DNA of 64,000 nt from Paractinoplanes atraurantiacus (GTDB lineage Bacteria > Actinomycetota > Actinomycetes > Mycobacteriales > Micromonosporaceae). The stretch covers positions 124,001-188,000 of the forward strand of contig NZ_OBDY01000018.1 in NCBI RefSeq assembly GCF_900215205.1, read 5' to 3'. Below, piece by piece: positions 34,701-43,438 of the stretch; the first letter of the stretch is position 1; each line of letters begins with the position of its first letter. The notes beneath the pieces were generated by a model, which saw only the letters and a program-made list of their open reading frames with translations, made no database searches and had not been told where the DNA came from. The position numbers and the translations under genes are program-made.

Positions 34701-35261
34701 ATGACGGCCGGGTTGGTGCTCGCGGCGGGTGCGGGACGGCGGTACGGCATGCCCAAGGCGCTCGTTCGACACGCCGGCCGGTTGCTGGTGGAGCGGGCGG
34801 TCGACACCCTGCGCGAGGCGGGATCGTCGCCGATCGTCGTCGTGCTGGGCGCCGCGCACGACCAGGTGCCCGAGCTACCCGGGGATGTTGTGATCAACCC
34901 CGACTGGGCGACGGGGATGGCGTCCTCGTTGAAGGCCGGCCTGCGCGCGCTCGAGGCGACCGGGGCCGAGGCGGCCGTGGTGCTGCTCGTCGACATGCCG
35001 GGCGTGTCGGCCGAAGCGGTCCGCCGGGTCAGCGCTTCGGCGAGCGCGGATGCGCTCGTGATGGGTGGGTATGGAGAACGGCGTGGACATCCGGTGCTGC
35101 TCGGCCGGAACCACTGGGCCGGTGTGGCCGCGACGGCCGAAGGAGACTCCGGAGCGCGGAACTATCTGCGCGCGCATGCCGGGCTCGTCCGGGTGGTCGC
35201 CGTGGGTGACGTGTCCGATGATCTCGACCTCGACGTTCCGGAGTTGGATACCCATGCGTGA
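34701..35261 (+). CDS. mocA: MobA-like nucleotidyltransferase (molybdenum cofactor cytidylyltransferase type)
   Basis: A 186-residue GT-A-fold nucleotidyltransferase. It opens with GLVLAAGAGRRYGMPKAL, the NTP-binding loop with its Lys. It continues with NPDWATGMASSLKAGL and LLVDMPGVS (metal-binding Asp), and ends GGYGERRGHPVLLGR...GDSGARNYLR as in MocA, which makes the cytosine form of molybdopterin for xanthine-dehydrogenase-type enzymes. The next gene is an XdhC-type insertase, supporting this. No xanthine dehydrogenase subunits are in the window. Confidence 0.85.
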   Translation: MTAGLVLAAGAGRRYGMPKALVRHAGRLLVERAVDTLREAGSSPIVVVLGAAHDQVPELPGDVVINPDWATGMASSLKAGLRALEATGAEAAVVLLVDMPGVSAEAVRRVSASASADALVMGGYGERRGHPVLLGRNHWAGVAATAEGDSGARNYLRAHAGLVRVVAVGDVSDDLDLDVPELDTHA

Positions 35262-36369
35262 CGTGTTGGACCCCCTGCTCCGCTGGTGGGAGGCGGGCGA
35301 GCCGGTCGGCCTGGCCACCGTGACCGCCACCTGGTCGAGCGCACCCCGCCAGCCGGGCGCGGCCATGGCCGTCGCCCCGGACGGCACGGTCGCCGGCAGC
35401 GTGTCCGGCGGCTGTGTGGAGGGCGCGGTCTACGAGATCTGCCGCGAGGTGGCCGAGACCGGCGAGGCCCGCACGGTCCGGTACGGGGTGAGCGACGACG
35501 ACGCGTTCGAGGTCGGCCTGACCTGCGGCGGCACCATCGAGCTGCTCATCGAGCGGGTCGACCGCTCGTCGTCCTGGCTGCCGTCTTTAGTGGAAAAAGT
35601 CGCTCTGAACAGTCCTGTCGCCCTGCTCACGCGCCTGGACGGCACTGAGGCCCGACATCTGCTGATCACTCCGGAAGGCAGGACCGGTACGCTCGGCGGC
35701 GAGCGGATCGACGACGCCGCCACCGACGACGGGCGCGGGCTGCTGGCCGCCGGCCGCACCGGGATGCTGCATTACGGCCCCAGCGGCGAGCGCCGCGGCG
35801 AGGGCCTGTCGGTGCTGGTCGGCTCGTTCGCGCCGCCGGCCCGGATGCTGGTCTTCGGCGCCACCGACCACGCGGCGGCGACCGCCCGCATCGGGTCGTT
35901 CCTCGGCTACCACGTGACGGTCTGCGACGCCCGTCCCGTCTTCGCCACCAAGAGGCGCTTCCCGTCGGCCGACGAGGTGGTCGTCGACTGGCCCCACCGC
36001 TACCTGGCCGCCGAGGCTTCGGCCGGGCGCATCGACGAGCGCACCGTCCTGTGTGTCCTGACCCACGACCCCAAGTTCGACGTGCCGGTGCTGGAGGTCG
36101 CGCTGCGGCTGCCGGTGGCGTACGTGGGCGCGATGGGCTCCCGGCGCACCCACGACGACCGGCTCAAACGCCTCGAGGAGACCGGCCTGACCGGCGACGA
36201 GGTGGCCCGCCTGGCGTCACCGGTCGGGCTCGACCTGGGCGCGCGCACGCCGGAGGAGACAGCGGTCAGCATCGCGGCCGAGATCGTCGCCCTGCGCTGG
36301 GGCGGTTCGGGCGCCCGCCTGACCACGACCGCCGGCCGCATTCACGGTCTCAGCCCAGAAAACCCCTGA
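35254..36369 (+). CDS. xdhC: XdhC/CoxI family molybdenum cofactor insertion protein
   Basis: A 371-residue protein. The XdhC N-terminal domain shows GLATVTATWSSAPRQPGAAMAV and GSVSGGCVEGAVYE (Cys51-type conserved GGCVE). The C-terminal Rossmann domain carries VFGATDHAAATARIGSFLGYHVTVCDARPVFAT and VLTHDPKFDVPVLEVAL, then YVGAMGSRRTH. The family receives sulfurated MCD and loads it into xanthine-dehydrogenase-type hydroxylases. ATG 35254 overlaps the end of mocA by eight bases, so the two are co-translated. It converges on the next gene with a 20-base overlap. Confidence 0.9.
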   Translation: MRDVLDPLLRWWEAGEPVGLATVTATWSSAPRQPGAAMAVAPDGTVAGSVSGGCVEGAVYEICREVAETGEARTVRYGVSDDDAFEVGLTCGGTIELLIERVDRSSSWLPSLVEKVALNSPVALLTRLDGTEARHLLITPEGRTGTLGGERIDDAATDDGRGLLAAGRTGMLHYGPSGERRGEGLSVLVGSFAPPARMLVFGATDHAAATARIGSFLGYHVTVCDARPVFATKRRFPSADEVVVDWPHRYLAAEASAGRIDERTVLCVLTHDPKFDVPVLEVALRLPVAYVGAMGSRRTHDDRLKRLEETGLTGDEVARLASPVGLDLGARTPEETAVSIAAEIVALRWGGSGARLTTTAGRIHGLSPENP

Positions 36370-37699
36370 CCGCGGCCAGCCCCAGCGCCGTCCGCGGGTG
36401 ATAGGCGGTGCGCCACAGGCCGCCGTGCGCCGCCTCGATCGCCTCGTCGCGCCACGCCTGTTCCGCGGCCGGGCGCGGATTGCGCAGCTGGTGCACCATC
36501 AGCACGGCCATCAGCCGGTTCGCGGTCTCCGGTTCGAAGACCTCGACATCGAAGCGGTGCGCCCCGGCGTAGGCCGCGGCCAGGACGCGGTTGGAGACGA
36601 CCGATTTCGTCCGGGCCGGAGGCGCCACCGAGAAGCTGACCGCGCCGTCCCGCCGGGCCAGGGTGGCCCGCCAGCGCTGGATCCGCTTGGCCAGCGCGTA
36701 GTTGGGTCCCTGCTGCGGAACCAGGCTGTCGTTGATGCCCGGGTCGGCGCCGCCCGGGTAATTCGGCTGCAGCAGCCGCCCACCGGAGAGCGCGCCGGTC
36801 ACCCGGGCCAGTCGTGACCGCTCGCGGAAGCGTTCGGCCGACTGGGCGACGGCCGCCGGCGGCACCGCGAAGACATCCGTCGGCGTGGCGAGGAAGGCCA
36901 GAGCAACATCGTTTCGGACCTTCTTGAGGTACGCCGCGAGCGCGTCCACAGCCACAGAGAGTCTGGTGTACGCGGCGCCGGGCGCATAGACGTAGTTGCC
37001 CAGCGTCAGGCGCCCCCGCGGCCGGTCGGCCAGCCAGTGCGCGAGCCCGCCGACGTCCTCCAGCAGGTCGACGCCCCGCGGCATGACGAGCCGCCCGGCC
37101 GACCGGGCGGCCAGCGCCGAGATCCGCTCCTCGACGCGGGGCAGGTCGACCCCGATGACGGTGGCGCCCCAGTCGAGCACCGCCGGGAGCGGCCCCATCT
37201 CGGCGCCCGCGCCCAGCACGACCAGCTGCTGGTCGCTGAGGTCGAGCCAGTCCGGGTTGTCCCGCACGGCCCGCACCGCCGTGGCGCACGACTCCTCGAT
37301 GACGCCCGCCGCGACCCACTTGTCGAGCTGGCGATCCAGGCCGGCACCTTTCAGCGTTTCGCCCCGGTAAGGGAGGCTGACCTCGCGGGACGGCTTCTCG
37401 CTGCCCTCGACCGTCACCGTCTCCAGCGGCTGTCCCGGCTCGTCGATCGGCACCGGCATCCGCTCGTGGACGGAGGCCAGCCCCGCCGAGGCGATGGTGT
37501 AGCCGTCGTACTCCATCCCCGCCTTGATCAACTGCACGAAATGCCGCAGATAGCCGCGCCGCCAATCCGACTCGGCGGCCGCCGCATCCGCGGCTTCCGG
37601 GGAGACGGCGCGCAGGGCGTCCGCGACCACCGAACGCCCGAAGGCCGAGCTGCTGGGACGGCCGGCCGCGTCGGCGGGAAACGTGATCACGGGCGACAT
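36350..37699 (-). CDS. Conserved Rossmann-like protein of unknown function
   Basis: A 449-residue protein without a signal peptide. A central Rossmann-like segment (QQLVVLGAGAEMGPLPAVLDWGATVIGVDLPRVEERIS) suggests nucleotide or SAM binding. The flanks are helical with aromatic patches (YLRHFVQLIKAGMEYDGY, LTLGNYVYAPGAAYTRL, AKRIQRWRATLARRDGA). I know similar long proteins only as hypothetical in actinobacteria. The gene stands alone, overlaps the convergent xdhC end, and has an 8-base inverted repeat directly before its start, so it is probably individually regulated. Confidence 0.7.
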   Translation of the reverse strand: MSPVITFPADAAGRPSSSAFGRSVVADALRAVSPEAADAAAAESDWRRGYLRHFVQLIKAGMEYDGYTIASAGLASVHERMPVPIDEPGQPLETVTVEGSEKPSREVSLPYRGETLKGAGLDRQLDKWVAAGVIEESCATAVRAVRDNPDWLDLSDQQLVVLGAGAEMGPLPAVLDWGATVIGVDLPRVEERISALAARSAGRLVMPRGVDLLEDVGGLAHWLADRPRGRLTLGNYVYAPGAAYTRLSVAVDALAAYLKKVRNDVALAFLATPTDVFAVPPAAVAQSAERFRERSRLARVTGALSGGRLLQPNYPGGADPGINDSLVPQQGPNYALAKRIQRWRATLARRDGAVSFSVAPPARTKSVVSNRVLAAAYAGAHRFDVEVFEPETANRLMAVLMVHQLRNPRPAAEQAWRDEAIEAAHGGLWRTAYHPRTALGLAAVRGFLG

Positions 37700-37702
37700 C
37701 CT

Positions 37703-37720
37703 CTCCTACCCCGGTAGGAG
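37703..37720. promoter_or_regulatory. CTCCTACC-CC-GGTAGGAG inverted repeat
   Basis: A perfect 8-base inverted repeat with a 2-base spacer lies three bases upstream of the 37699 start on the minus strand. It may be an operator. Alternatively, its GGTAGGAG arm on the minus strand is partly the ribosome site and the repeat an mRNA hairpin occluding it. Confidence 0.45.
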
Positions 37721-37797
37721 GCCGCCTCCGACCCGTGGCCACCATCCGGGCCCGCGGCAGGAAGAGACGCCGGCCGAACGACGCGACGCTGCGAAGC

Positions 37798-38757
37798 ATG
37801 ACAACCACCGCGCTCCGCGCCGGCCCGCGGCGCTGGCACCGGCCGCTGCTAACCCTCACCGCCGCGATGGCCGTGCTGGCCCTCGTCACCGCCGCCGGCC
37901 TCGCCGTCGACGACCGAACCCTGCTCGGCGCGAACGTCTGGCTCAAGCCGTTCAAGTTCGCCGTCAGCTTCGCGGTGTACGGCTTCACGCTGGCCTGGAT
38001 CCTGTCGGTGCTCCCGCGCCGCAGCCGCCCGGCCGAGTGGGCGTCCACCGTGATCGTCGCCGTCTCGGTGATCGAGGTCGCGATCATCACCTTCCAGGCC
38101 GCCCGGGGCCACCGCAGCCACTACAACGACACGACACCCTTCGACAGCCTCCTCTGGTCGATCATGGGCTCGTCCATCATGGTCCTGTTCGTGGCCCACC
38201 TGGTCGTCGCCACGGTGGCCCTGCGACAGCGCCTGCCCGACCGGGTCGCCGCCTACGGCATCCGCCTCGGCCTGGCCCTGGCCCTGCTGGGCTTCCTGGC
38301 CGCCGTACCCATGGTGATGCCCATGGACACCGGCCTGGCGGGCATCAGCGGCGCCCACGCCGTAGGCGTCCCCGACGGCGGCCCCGGGCTGCCCCTGACC
38401 GGCTGGAGCACCACCGGCGGCGACCTGCGCATCGGCCACTTCATCGGCATGCACGGCCTCCAGGCGTTGCCGCTGCTGGCTTTCCTGCTCACCCGCTCCC
38501 GCCTCGCGACGCCCACGCAGACCCGCTTGCTGCTGACGGCCGCCTTCGCCTACGCCGCCGTGGTCGTGATCGTCACTTGGCAGGCGCTGCGCGGCCAGCC
38601 CTTGCTGGAGCCCGACTTCGCCACCCTGACCGCCGCCGGCGCCGTCGCAGCCACCACGCTGATCGCCGTCACGCTCATCGTGAAAAGCGCCCCGAAACAT
38701 GGGCCCGCCCTCCCAGGGGGAGCCCCCGCGAGAAATTCTGCCGGAGATCGCGGTTAG
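37798..38757 (+). CDS. Multi-pass membrane protein of unknown function
   Basis: A 319-residue protein with about eight hydrophobic helices, starting at ATG 37798 after a cluster of Arg codons. Notable polar motifs are NVWLKPFKFAVSFAVYGFTLAW near residue 55, RGHRSHYND near 110, and GDLRIGHFIGMHGLQALPLLAF near 220. The His/Asp-rich loops could bind metal or haem. I recognise the pattern as a recurring actinobacterial membrane family but cannot name a function. The stop is 62 bases before the sensor kinase gene, so co-transcription with the two-component system is possible. Confidence 0.75.
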   Translation: MTTTALRAGPRRWHRPLLTLTAAMAVLALVTAAGLAVDDRTLLGANVWLKPFKFAVSFAVYGFTLAWILSVLPRRSRPAEWASTVIVAVSVIEVAIITFQAARGHRSHYNDTTPFDSLLWSIMGSSIMVLFVAHLVVATVALRQRLPDRVAAYGIRLGLALALLGFLAAVPMVMPMDTGLAGISGAHAVGVPDGGPGLPLTGWSTTGGDLRIGHFIGMHGLQALPLLAFLLTRSRLATPTQTRLLLTAAFAYAAVVVIVTWQALRGQPLLEPDFATLTAAGAVAATTLIAVTLIVKSAPKHGPALPGGAPARNSAGDRG

Positions 38758-38819
38758 CCGCCACGAGCCCTGTGGACAACCTCGGATTGTGGATAACCGG
38801 GCGGCCTAGGCTGGCGGGT

Positions 38820-39968
38820 ATGGGCTGGGTGGAGCGTCTCTTCGATCGCCGCGACATGTGGCTTCGGCTTGTGCTGCTCGATCTCAGCGGGCTCGGCTAC
38901 CTCTATTTCAGCGAGCCCGCCAAGCCGTCCCTGCCGCAGCTCATCCTCGCGCTCTGCGCCTTCGTCGCGATCCTCGCCCTGATCCGGTGGCCGCTGGTCA
39001 GCTTTCTCGTGCAGACCGGGCTGCTCGTTCTGGCTCTGCTGCTCCTCGACGACCCGACGATCAACGTGGTCGGGTCGAGCTGGATGCTGGCCGAGCTGGT
39101 GGCGTGGGCGGCGCGCCCGGTCTTCTACTGGTGCGGCACGGTGCTGCTGCTCGCGATTCATCTCACGCTGGGGGCCGGGCGCCTCGTCGAGTTGCTGCTG
39201 CCGGTCGGGCTGCCGCTCCTGCTCGGGCTGGTCGTGCGCACCAGCCACGAGCTGGGCGAGCAGCAGCGCCGCCGGGAGGTCGAGGAGGTGCGCCGCCGCG
39301 AGTCGGAGGCGCGGGCCGACCGGGCCGACGAGCGCAGCGCCATTGCCCGCGAGCTGCACGACGTCGTGGCGCACCACGTCGCCTCGATGGTGTTGCGGGC
39401 CGGCGTCGCCCGTCATGTCGTGCCCGGCCTCGACCCTCGGATCTCCGCGGTCCTCGACGACGTCCACGGCACGGGCACGACCGCGCTGGCCGATCTCCGT
39501 CGTCTGGTCGCGGTTCTGAGAGACCCTTCCGCCGTACGGGGTGACGCCGCCTTCACCGCGATCGAGCCGGGCTCGCTGCCGGCCGCGCTCGGTGCGGCCG
39601 TCGACCGCGCGCGCCTGACCGGGCTGACCGTGGAGGCCGACATCGACGAGGCAGTAGGGGGCCTGGATGCCGTACGGGCCATGGCCGTTCTCCGCCTGAC
39701 CCAGGAGGCATTGACCAATGTGGCCAAACACGCCGGCCCGGCCGCCGTGGCCCGCCTGCGGGTGACCGTCGAGGAGGAAACCGTGTCCTGGGAAGTCACC
39801 GACGAGGGCGGCACCCCGCCGGCTTCCGTCCCGCCCGGCGGCGGCCACGGCCTGACCGGCATGCGCGAGCGCGTCGCCGTCCTCGGCGGCGAGCTGACCG
39901 CCGGCCCGTCCGGCCCCGGCTGGCGGGTGTCGGCCGTGCTGCCCGCCCACGCGGAGGCGACCGCGTGA
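38820..39968 (+). CDS. NarL-type sensor histidine kinase
   Basis: A 382-residue membrane kinase. Four or five hydrophobic segments fill residues 15-140 and form the sensor without a large extracytoplasmic domain. A charged coiled-coil linker follows, then the HisKA_3 dimerisation box ERSAIARELHDVVAHHV with phospho-acceptor His180. The HATPase_c domain has LRLTQEALTNVAKHA (N box) and GGGHGLTGMRERV (G box). It autophosphorylates and passes phosphate to the response regulator whose GTG overlaps its stop (GTGA). The stimulus is unknown. Confidence 0.92.
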   Translation: MGWVERLFDRRDMWLRLVLLDLSGLGYLYFSEPAKPSLPQLILALCAFVAILALIRWPLVSFLVQTGLLVLALLLLDDPTINVVGSSWMLAELVAWAARPVFYWCGTVLLLAIHLTLGAGRLVELLLPVGLPLLLGLVVRTSHELGEQQRRREVEEVRRRESEARADRADERSAIARELHDVVAHHVASMVLRAGVARHVVPGLDPRISAVLDDVHGTGTTALADLRRLVAVLRDPSAVRGDAAFTAIEPGSLPAALGAAVDRARLTGLTVEADIDEAVGGLDAVRAMAVLRLTQEALTNVAKHAGPAAVARLRVTVEEETVSWEVTDEGGTPPASVPPGGGHGLTGMRERVAVLGGELTAGPSGPGWRVSAVLPAHAEATA

Positions 39969-40591
39969 TCCGGGTGCTTCTGGTGGATGACCAGCAGCTC
40001 ATTCGGGCCGGGCTTCGGATGTTGTGTGAGGCCGAGGGTGATCTCGACGTCGTGGGGGAGGCGGGGGACGGGCGGGAGGCGATCACGCTGGCCGAGCGGC
40101 TCGCGCCCGATGTCGTGGTGATGGACCTGCGGATGCCTGGTGTGGACGGGATCAGCGCCACCAGCCGGATCCTGGCCGGGCGGCCGGCCACGCGGGTGCT
40201 GGTGCTGACCACCTTCGGCGATGACGACCATCTCTATCCGGCGCTGACCGCGGGGGCGGCCGGCTTTCTGCTCAAGGACGCGCCGCCGGCCGAGTTGCTG
40301 GACGGGATCAGGCGGGTGGCGGCCGGGGACAGCCCGTTCAGCCAAGACGTTCTGCAGCGCCTGGTGCGCCGGGCGGTCGGGGCGAGCGCCGAGCGGCGCC
40401 GGCCGGTCGAGGGGCTGACCGGGCGGGAGCGGGACGTGCTGCGGCTGGTCGGTGAGGGCCTGTCCAACGCGGAGATCGCCGAGCGGCTGCACATCGGCGT
40501 GACCACCGTGAAGACCCACATCACGGCGCTCATGACCAAGACGAACAGTCCCAACCGCGTACGGCTGGCCCTGACCGCGCACCAGGCCTAG
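39965..40591 (+). CDS. NarL/FixJ-type response regulator
   Basis: A 208-residue regulator. The receiver domain has the acidic pair in LLVDDQQLIRAG, phospho-acceptor Asp54 in VVMDLRMPGVDG, Thr in LVLTTFGDD and Lys in FLLKDAPP. The LuxR-type helix-turn-helix covers about residues 145-205 (LTGREREVLRLV-like start, LSNAEIAERLHIGVTTVKTHI). It is translationally coupled to the cognate kinase. A strong hairpin terminator follows two bases after the stop. Confidence 0.93.
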   Translation: MIRVLLVDDQQLIRAGLRMLCEAEGDLDVVGEAGDGREAITLAERLAPDVVVMDLRMPGVDGISATSRILAGRPATRVLVLTTFGDDDHLYPALTAGAAGFLLKDAPPAELLDGIRRVAAGDSPFSQDVLQRLVRRAVGASAERRRPVEGLTGRERDVLRLVGEGLSNAEIAERLHIGVTTVKTHITALMTKTNSPNRVRLALTAHQA

Positions 40592-40592
40592 A

Positions 40593-40640
40593 GACAGCGA
40601 CGCCGAAGATCCGTGGCGGCGGATCTTCGGCGGCGCTGTC
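40593..40640. terminator. Bidirectional terminator, 21-base stem
   Basis: Two 21-base arms with a single mismatch enclose a 6-base loop; the outer ends read GACAGCG and the centre pairs GCCGAAGATCCG with CGGATCTTCGGC. It sits between the convergent response-regulator and bL36 genes and can serve both. Confidence 0.85.
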
Positions 40641-40662
40641 AAGCTATACGATCACTGCAAGG

Positions 40663-40785
40663 TCAGCCCTGGCGGCCGTTCCAGCGGGGGTTCTTCTTGT
40701 TGATGACCACCTGACGGCCGCGGCGACGGGTGACGACGCTGCCCGGCTTGTTCTTGAGCGAACGCAGCGAGTTGCGGACCTTCAT
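40663..40785 (-). CDS. rpmJ: Ribosomal protein bL36, cysteine-free form
   Basis: A 40-residue ribosomal protein (MKVRNSLRSLKNKPG... VINKKNPRWNGRQG) of the large-subunit bL36 family. The zinc-ribbon Cys and His residues of the standard form are all missing, so this is the zinc-independent (C-minus) paralog. GAGGGAGC precedes ATG 40785. Elsewhere in actinobacteria such paralogs are induced under zinc limitation by Zur; I see no convincing Zur box upstream. It is a solitary gene. Confidence 0.93.
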   Translation of the reverse strand: MKVRNSLRSLKNKPGSVVTRRRGRQVVINKKNPRWNGRQG

Positions 40786-41006
40786 GGGAGCTCCCTCTTT
40801 CCGCGCCGGCTTGCGGTTCGCCTGACGCGATGAGAGTAACGCTGCTGGTGGGCCGCCTATTTCCGTCCCGGCAAGAATTCGGACCGGTCGGTCCGCTGGC
40901 GGCGGCGGTGGCGGTGCCGACGGTCGTACGCAAGCATGGGTTGCGGTCTTGGAGTGATCATCCGCGGCCCATCAAGTGGCGCGGCGGCCCGGCCGATTCG
41001 GCGGGC

Positions 41007-42653
41007 ATGCGCAAGCGAACCTTCGGGACCCTGGTCACCGCCGCCGTCGTCGCCGTCTCCGGCACGGCCGTCCCCGCCCTGGCCTCCGCTCCCGAAGGCC
41101 CGGTCATCGGTGCCGGCGCGCCCGGCGCCATCCCCGGCCGCTACATCGTCACGCTCGACGAGAACGCCCCCAAGGGCGACGTCGCGGCGATGGCCGCCGG
41201 CAGCGACGGCGTCTTCGTGGCCGAGATGAGCGCGCGGCAGGCCCGCCGGCTCGCGGCCGACCCCGAGGTCCGCTCCATCGAGCAGGACCGCCTGCTGCAC
41301 CTCGAGGGCACGCAGCGCAACCCGGGCTGGGGACTCGACCGCATCGACCAGCGGCCGGCCAAGCTCTCCAAGTCGTTCACGCCGACCGACGACGGCAGCG
41401 CCGTGCACGCGTACGTCATCGACACCGGCATCCGGATCACCCACGCCGAGTTCGCGGGCGGCCGGGCCACCTACGGCTACGACGCGGTCGACGGCGACGC
41501 CTTCGCCGCCGACTGCAACGGGCACGGCACCCACGTGGCCGGCACCATCGGCGGCACCCACTTCGGCGTGGCCAAGAGGGTGCGCCTGGTCGCCGTCCGG
41601 GTGCTCGACTGCGAGGGCGAGGGTTCGCTGTCGCAGGTCATCGCCGGCGTCAACTGGGTCACGGACCACGCCGTGAAGCCGGCCGTGGCCAACATGAGCA
41701 TGGGCGGCGCGTTCAGCCCGGCGCTCGAGTCCAGCATCCAGAAGTCCATCAACTCAGGCGTGACGTACGTCGTCGCCGCCGGCAACGAGGACGCCGACGC
41801 GACGAACACGAGCCCGGCCGGGCTGCCGGCCGCGATCACCGTGGGCGCCACTGACAGCAAGGACCGCCGGGCGGGCTTCTCCAACTTCGGCGCCTCGCTC
41901 GACCTGTTCGCGCCCGGCGTGGGCATCCGCTCGGCGTACGCGTGGAGCAACTCCGCGTCCGCGGTCATGGACGGCACCTCGATGGCCTCGCCGCACGTCG
42001 CGGGCGCGGCCGCCCTGGCGCTCGACGCCAACCCCGGGATGAGCCCGGCCCAGGTCCGCAACTACCTGGTCACGTACTCGACCAAGAGCAGGGTCAAGGA
42101 CGCTCACGGCTCGCCCAACCGCCTGCTCTTCGTGCCGAAGCCGCCGGCCCGGCCGGCCATCAAGTCGACCGCGATCGTCGTCGCCGCCAACCGTGCCGCC
42201 AAGATCACGCTGTCCGCCACCCGCAAGGGCTCCTGGAGCATCACGGCCGGTCGCCTGCCGGTGGGCCTCAAGCTCTCCGCCGCCGGCGTGATCACCGGCA
42301 CGCCGACGGGTCCGGGCACGGCGAAGGTCACGGTCAAATTCACCGATTTCGTCCCGTACGCCGTCACGCGCACCCTGGCCGTGACGATCCGCAACACCGT
42401 GCCGGTCATCAACCCGGTCGTGATGCCCCAGGGTGTCGTGGGCGCCGGCTTCGAGGCCGCGCTGAGCGTCGCCGACGGCCGCGCCGGATCGTGGTCGGTC
42501 ACCGCGGGCGCGCTGCCCGAGGGGCTGACGCTGCTCGCGAACGGTGTCATCGAGGGTGTGCCGACGGCCGCGGGCGCCGGAACCTTCACGGCGGCCTTCG
42601 CGGACGGCTGGGGCAACAAGGTGATCCGCACCTGCACGATCGAGGTCGCCTGA
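41007..42653 (+). CDS. Secreted subtilisin-like serine protease with C-terminal Ig-like repeats
   Basis: A 548-residue S8 protease. A signal peptide (1-27, ending PALASA) leads into an I9 propeptide (RYIVTLDENAP to VRSIEQDRLL). The catalytic domain carries Asp139 (VIDTGI), His173 (NGHGTHVAG), the oxyanion Asn of VAAGNEDA and Ser325 (GTSMASPH). After about residue 375 come two similar 80-residue beta-sandwich repeats, each with a GSWSxTAGxLPxGLxL pattern, of the putative-Ig (He_PIG) type. The protein is exported, matures by autoprocessing and degrades extracellular protein. ATG 41007 is chosen because the signal peptide starts there. A hairpin terminator follows. Confidence 0.93.
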   Translation: MRKRTFGTLVTAAVVAVSGTAVPALASAPEGPVIGAGAPGAIPGRYIVTLDENAPKGDVAAMAAGSDGVFVAEMSARQARRLAADPEVRSIEQDRLLHLEGTQRNPGWGLDRIDQRPAKLSKSFTPTDDGSAVHAYVIDTGIRITHAEFAGGRATYGYDAVDGDAFAADCNGHGTHVAGTIGGTHFGVAKRVRLVAVRVLDCEGEGSLSQVIAGVNWVTDHAVKPAVANMSMGGAFSPALESSIQKSINSGVTYVVAAGNEDADATNTSPAGLPAAITVGATDSKDRRAGFSNFGASLDLFAPGVGIRSAYAWSNSASAVMDGTSMASPHVAGAAALALDANPGMSPAQVRNYLVTYSTKSRVKDAHGSPNRLLFVPKPPARPAIKSTAIVVAANRAAKITLSATRKGSWSITAGRLPVGLKLSAAGVITGTPTGPGTAKVTVKFTDFVPYAVTRTLAVTIRNTVPVINPVVMPQGVVGAGFEAALSVADGRAGSWSVTAGALPEGLTLLANGVIEGVPTAAGAGTFTAAFADGWGNKVIRTCTIEVA

Positions 42654-42666
42654 CGGCTCAGGCCGG

Positions 42667-42714
42667 CCCGTCCCGCTCGACGACCGGGGGCACGGCATCG
42701 ACGAGCGGGACGGG
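42667..42714. terminator. Hairpin terminator after the subtilase gene
   Basis: A perfect 13-base inverted repeat (CCCGTCCCGCTCG with CGAGCGGGACGGG) around a 22-base loop starts 14 bases after the subtilase stop. Confidence 0.7.
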
Positions 42715-42841
42715 AGACCAGGTGCGGTGTGGTGCCGGTCCGGCGTGGGCGGGGCGGATGCCTTCGGCCGAACCGATAACGAGGTTACGGACTTTGGCTC
42801 TCAGGAAGCTAGGACAGAGCTGGGAGAAAACTGAAAATCTT

Positions 42842-43408
42842 TCACGCGGCAGAGCTGGCGGCAGAGCTGGCGGCAGAGTCGGCGGCAGAGCTGGCGGCAG
42901 AGCTGGCGGCAGAGTCGGCGGCGGGGCCGGCGCCGAAGCCGGCCGCGTACTTCTCGGCGATCGCGGCCGTCTCCGGCAGGTCGGACTCGACCACCGGCAG
43001 GCCGGCCGCGACGTCCGCGCCGAGCTCGGTGAGCAGCTGGCGCAGCAGCGCCTCGGCCGCCGCGGCCTGCGGGGCGACGCCGGCGGTGACGACCGGGACG
43101 GCCCGCTTGCCGGCCAGGGCCTGCGCGGGCAGGTTGTCCAGCAGCACCTTGAGGACGCCGGTGTAGCTGCCCTTGTAGGTCGGGGTGGCGATGACCAGCA
43201 CCTCGGCCGCCTTGACAGCCTCGAGGGCGGCGGCGGTCGCCTCGTCCCCGGGCGTCAGCAGGCCCGCGCCGAGCGCTCCGACCTCGATCACGGCCGGCTC
43301 CTCGCCGGCCGCGACCCGTCCGGCGAGGGCGGCGCCCACCGCGTTCGCGAGCACTGAGGTGCGGGAGCCCGCGCGCGGGTTACCGGACACGACGACGATG
43401 CGACTCAT
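42842..43408 (-). CDS. NADPH-dependent FMN reductase (SsuE/MsuE-like) with repeat tail
   Basis: A 188-residue flavodoxin-like reductase. SGNPRAGSRTS at residues 9-19 binds the FMN phosphate, and IATPTYKGSYTGVLKVLLDNLP is the flavin-loop signature of the SsuE/MsuE group. It supplies reduced FMN to partner monooxygenases. After AGFGAGP (about residue 162) the usual protein ends, and an extra 25-residue Ala/Ser tail follows, encoded by six near-identical 12-base units. Upstream lies a tandemly repeated tract and then a second flavin reductase gene on the same strand, probably one transcription unit. Confidence 0.88.
   Translation of the reverse strand: MSRIVVVSGNPRAGSRTSVLANAVGAALAGRVAAGEEPAVIEVGALGAGLLTPGDEATAAALEAVKAAEVLVIATPTYKGSYTGVLKVLLDNLPAQALAGKRAVPVVTAGVAPQAAAAEALLRQLLTELGADVAAGLPVVESDLPETAAIAEKYAAGFGAGPAADSAASSAASSAADSAASSAASSAA
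42848..42919 (-). repeat. Coding repeat, two 36-base superunits of three 12-mers
   Basis: Six 12-base units (plus strand GGCAGAG[CT][TC]GGC) are arranged as two identical 36-base blocks and encode the Ala/Ser C-terminal tail of the FMN reductase. Unit number should be prone to change by slippage. Confidence 0.88.
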
Positions 43409-43438
43409 GACTCTCCTGGTGTGAGTGGTGGTTGACGA

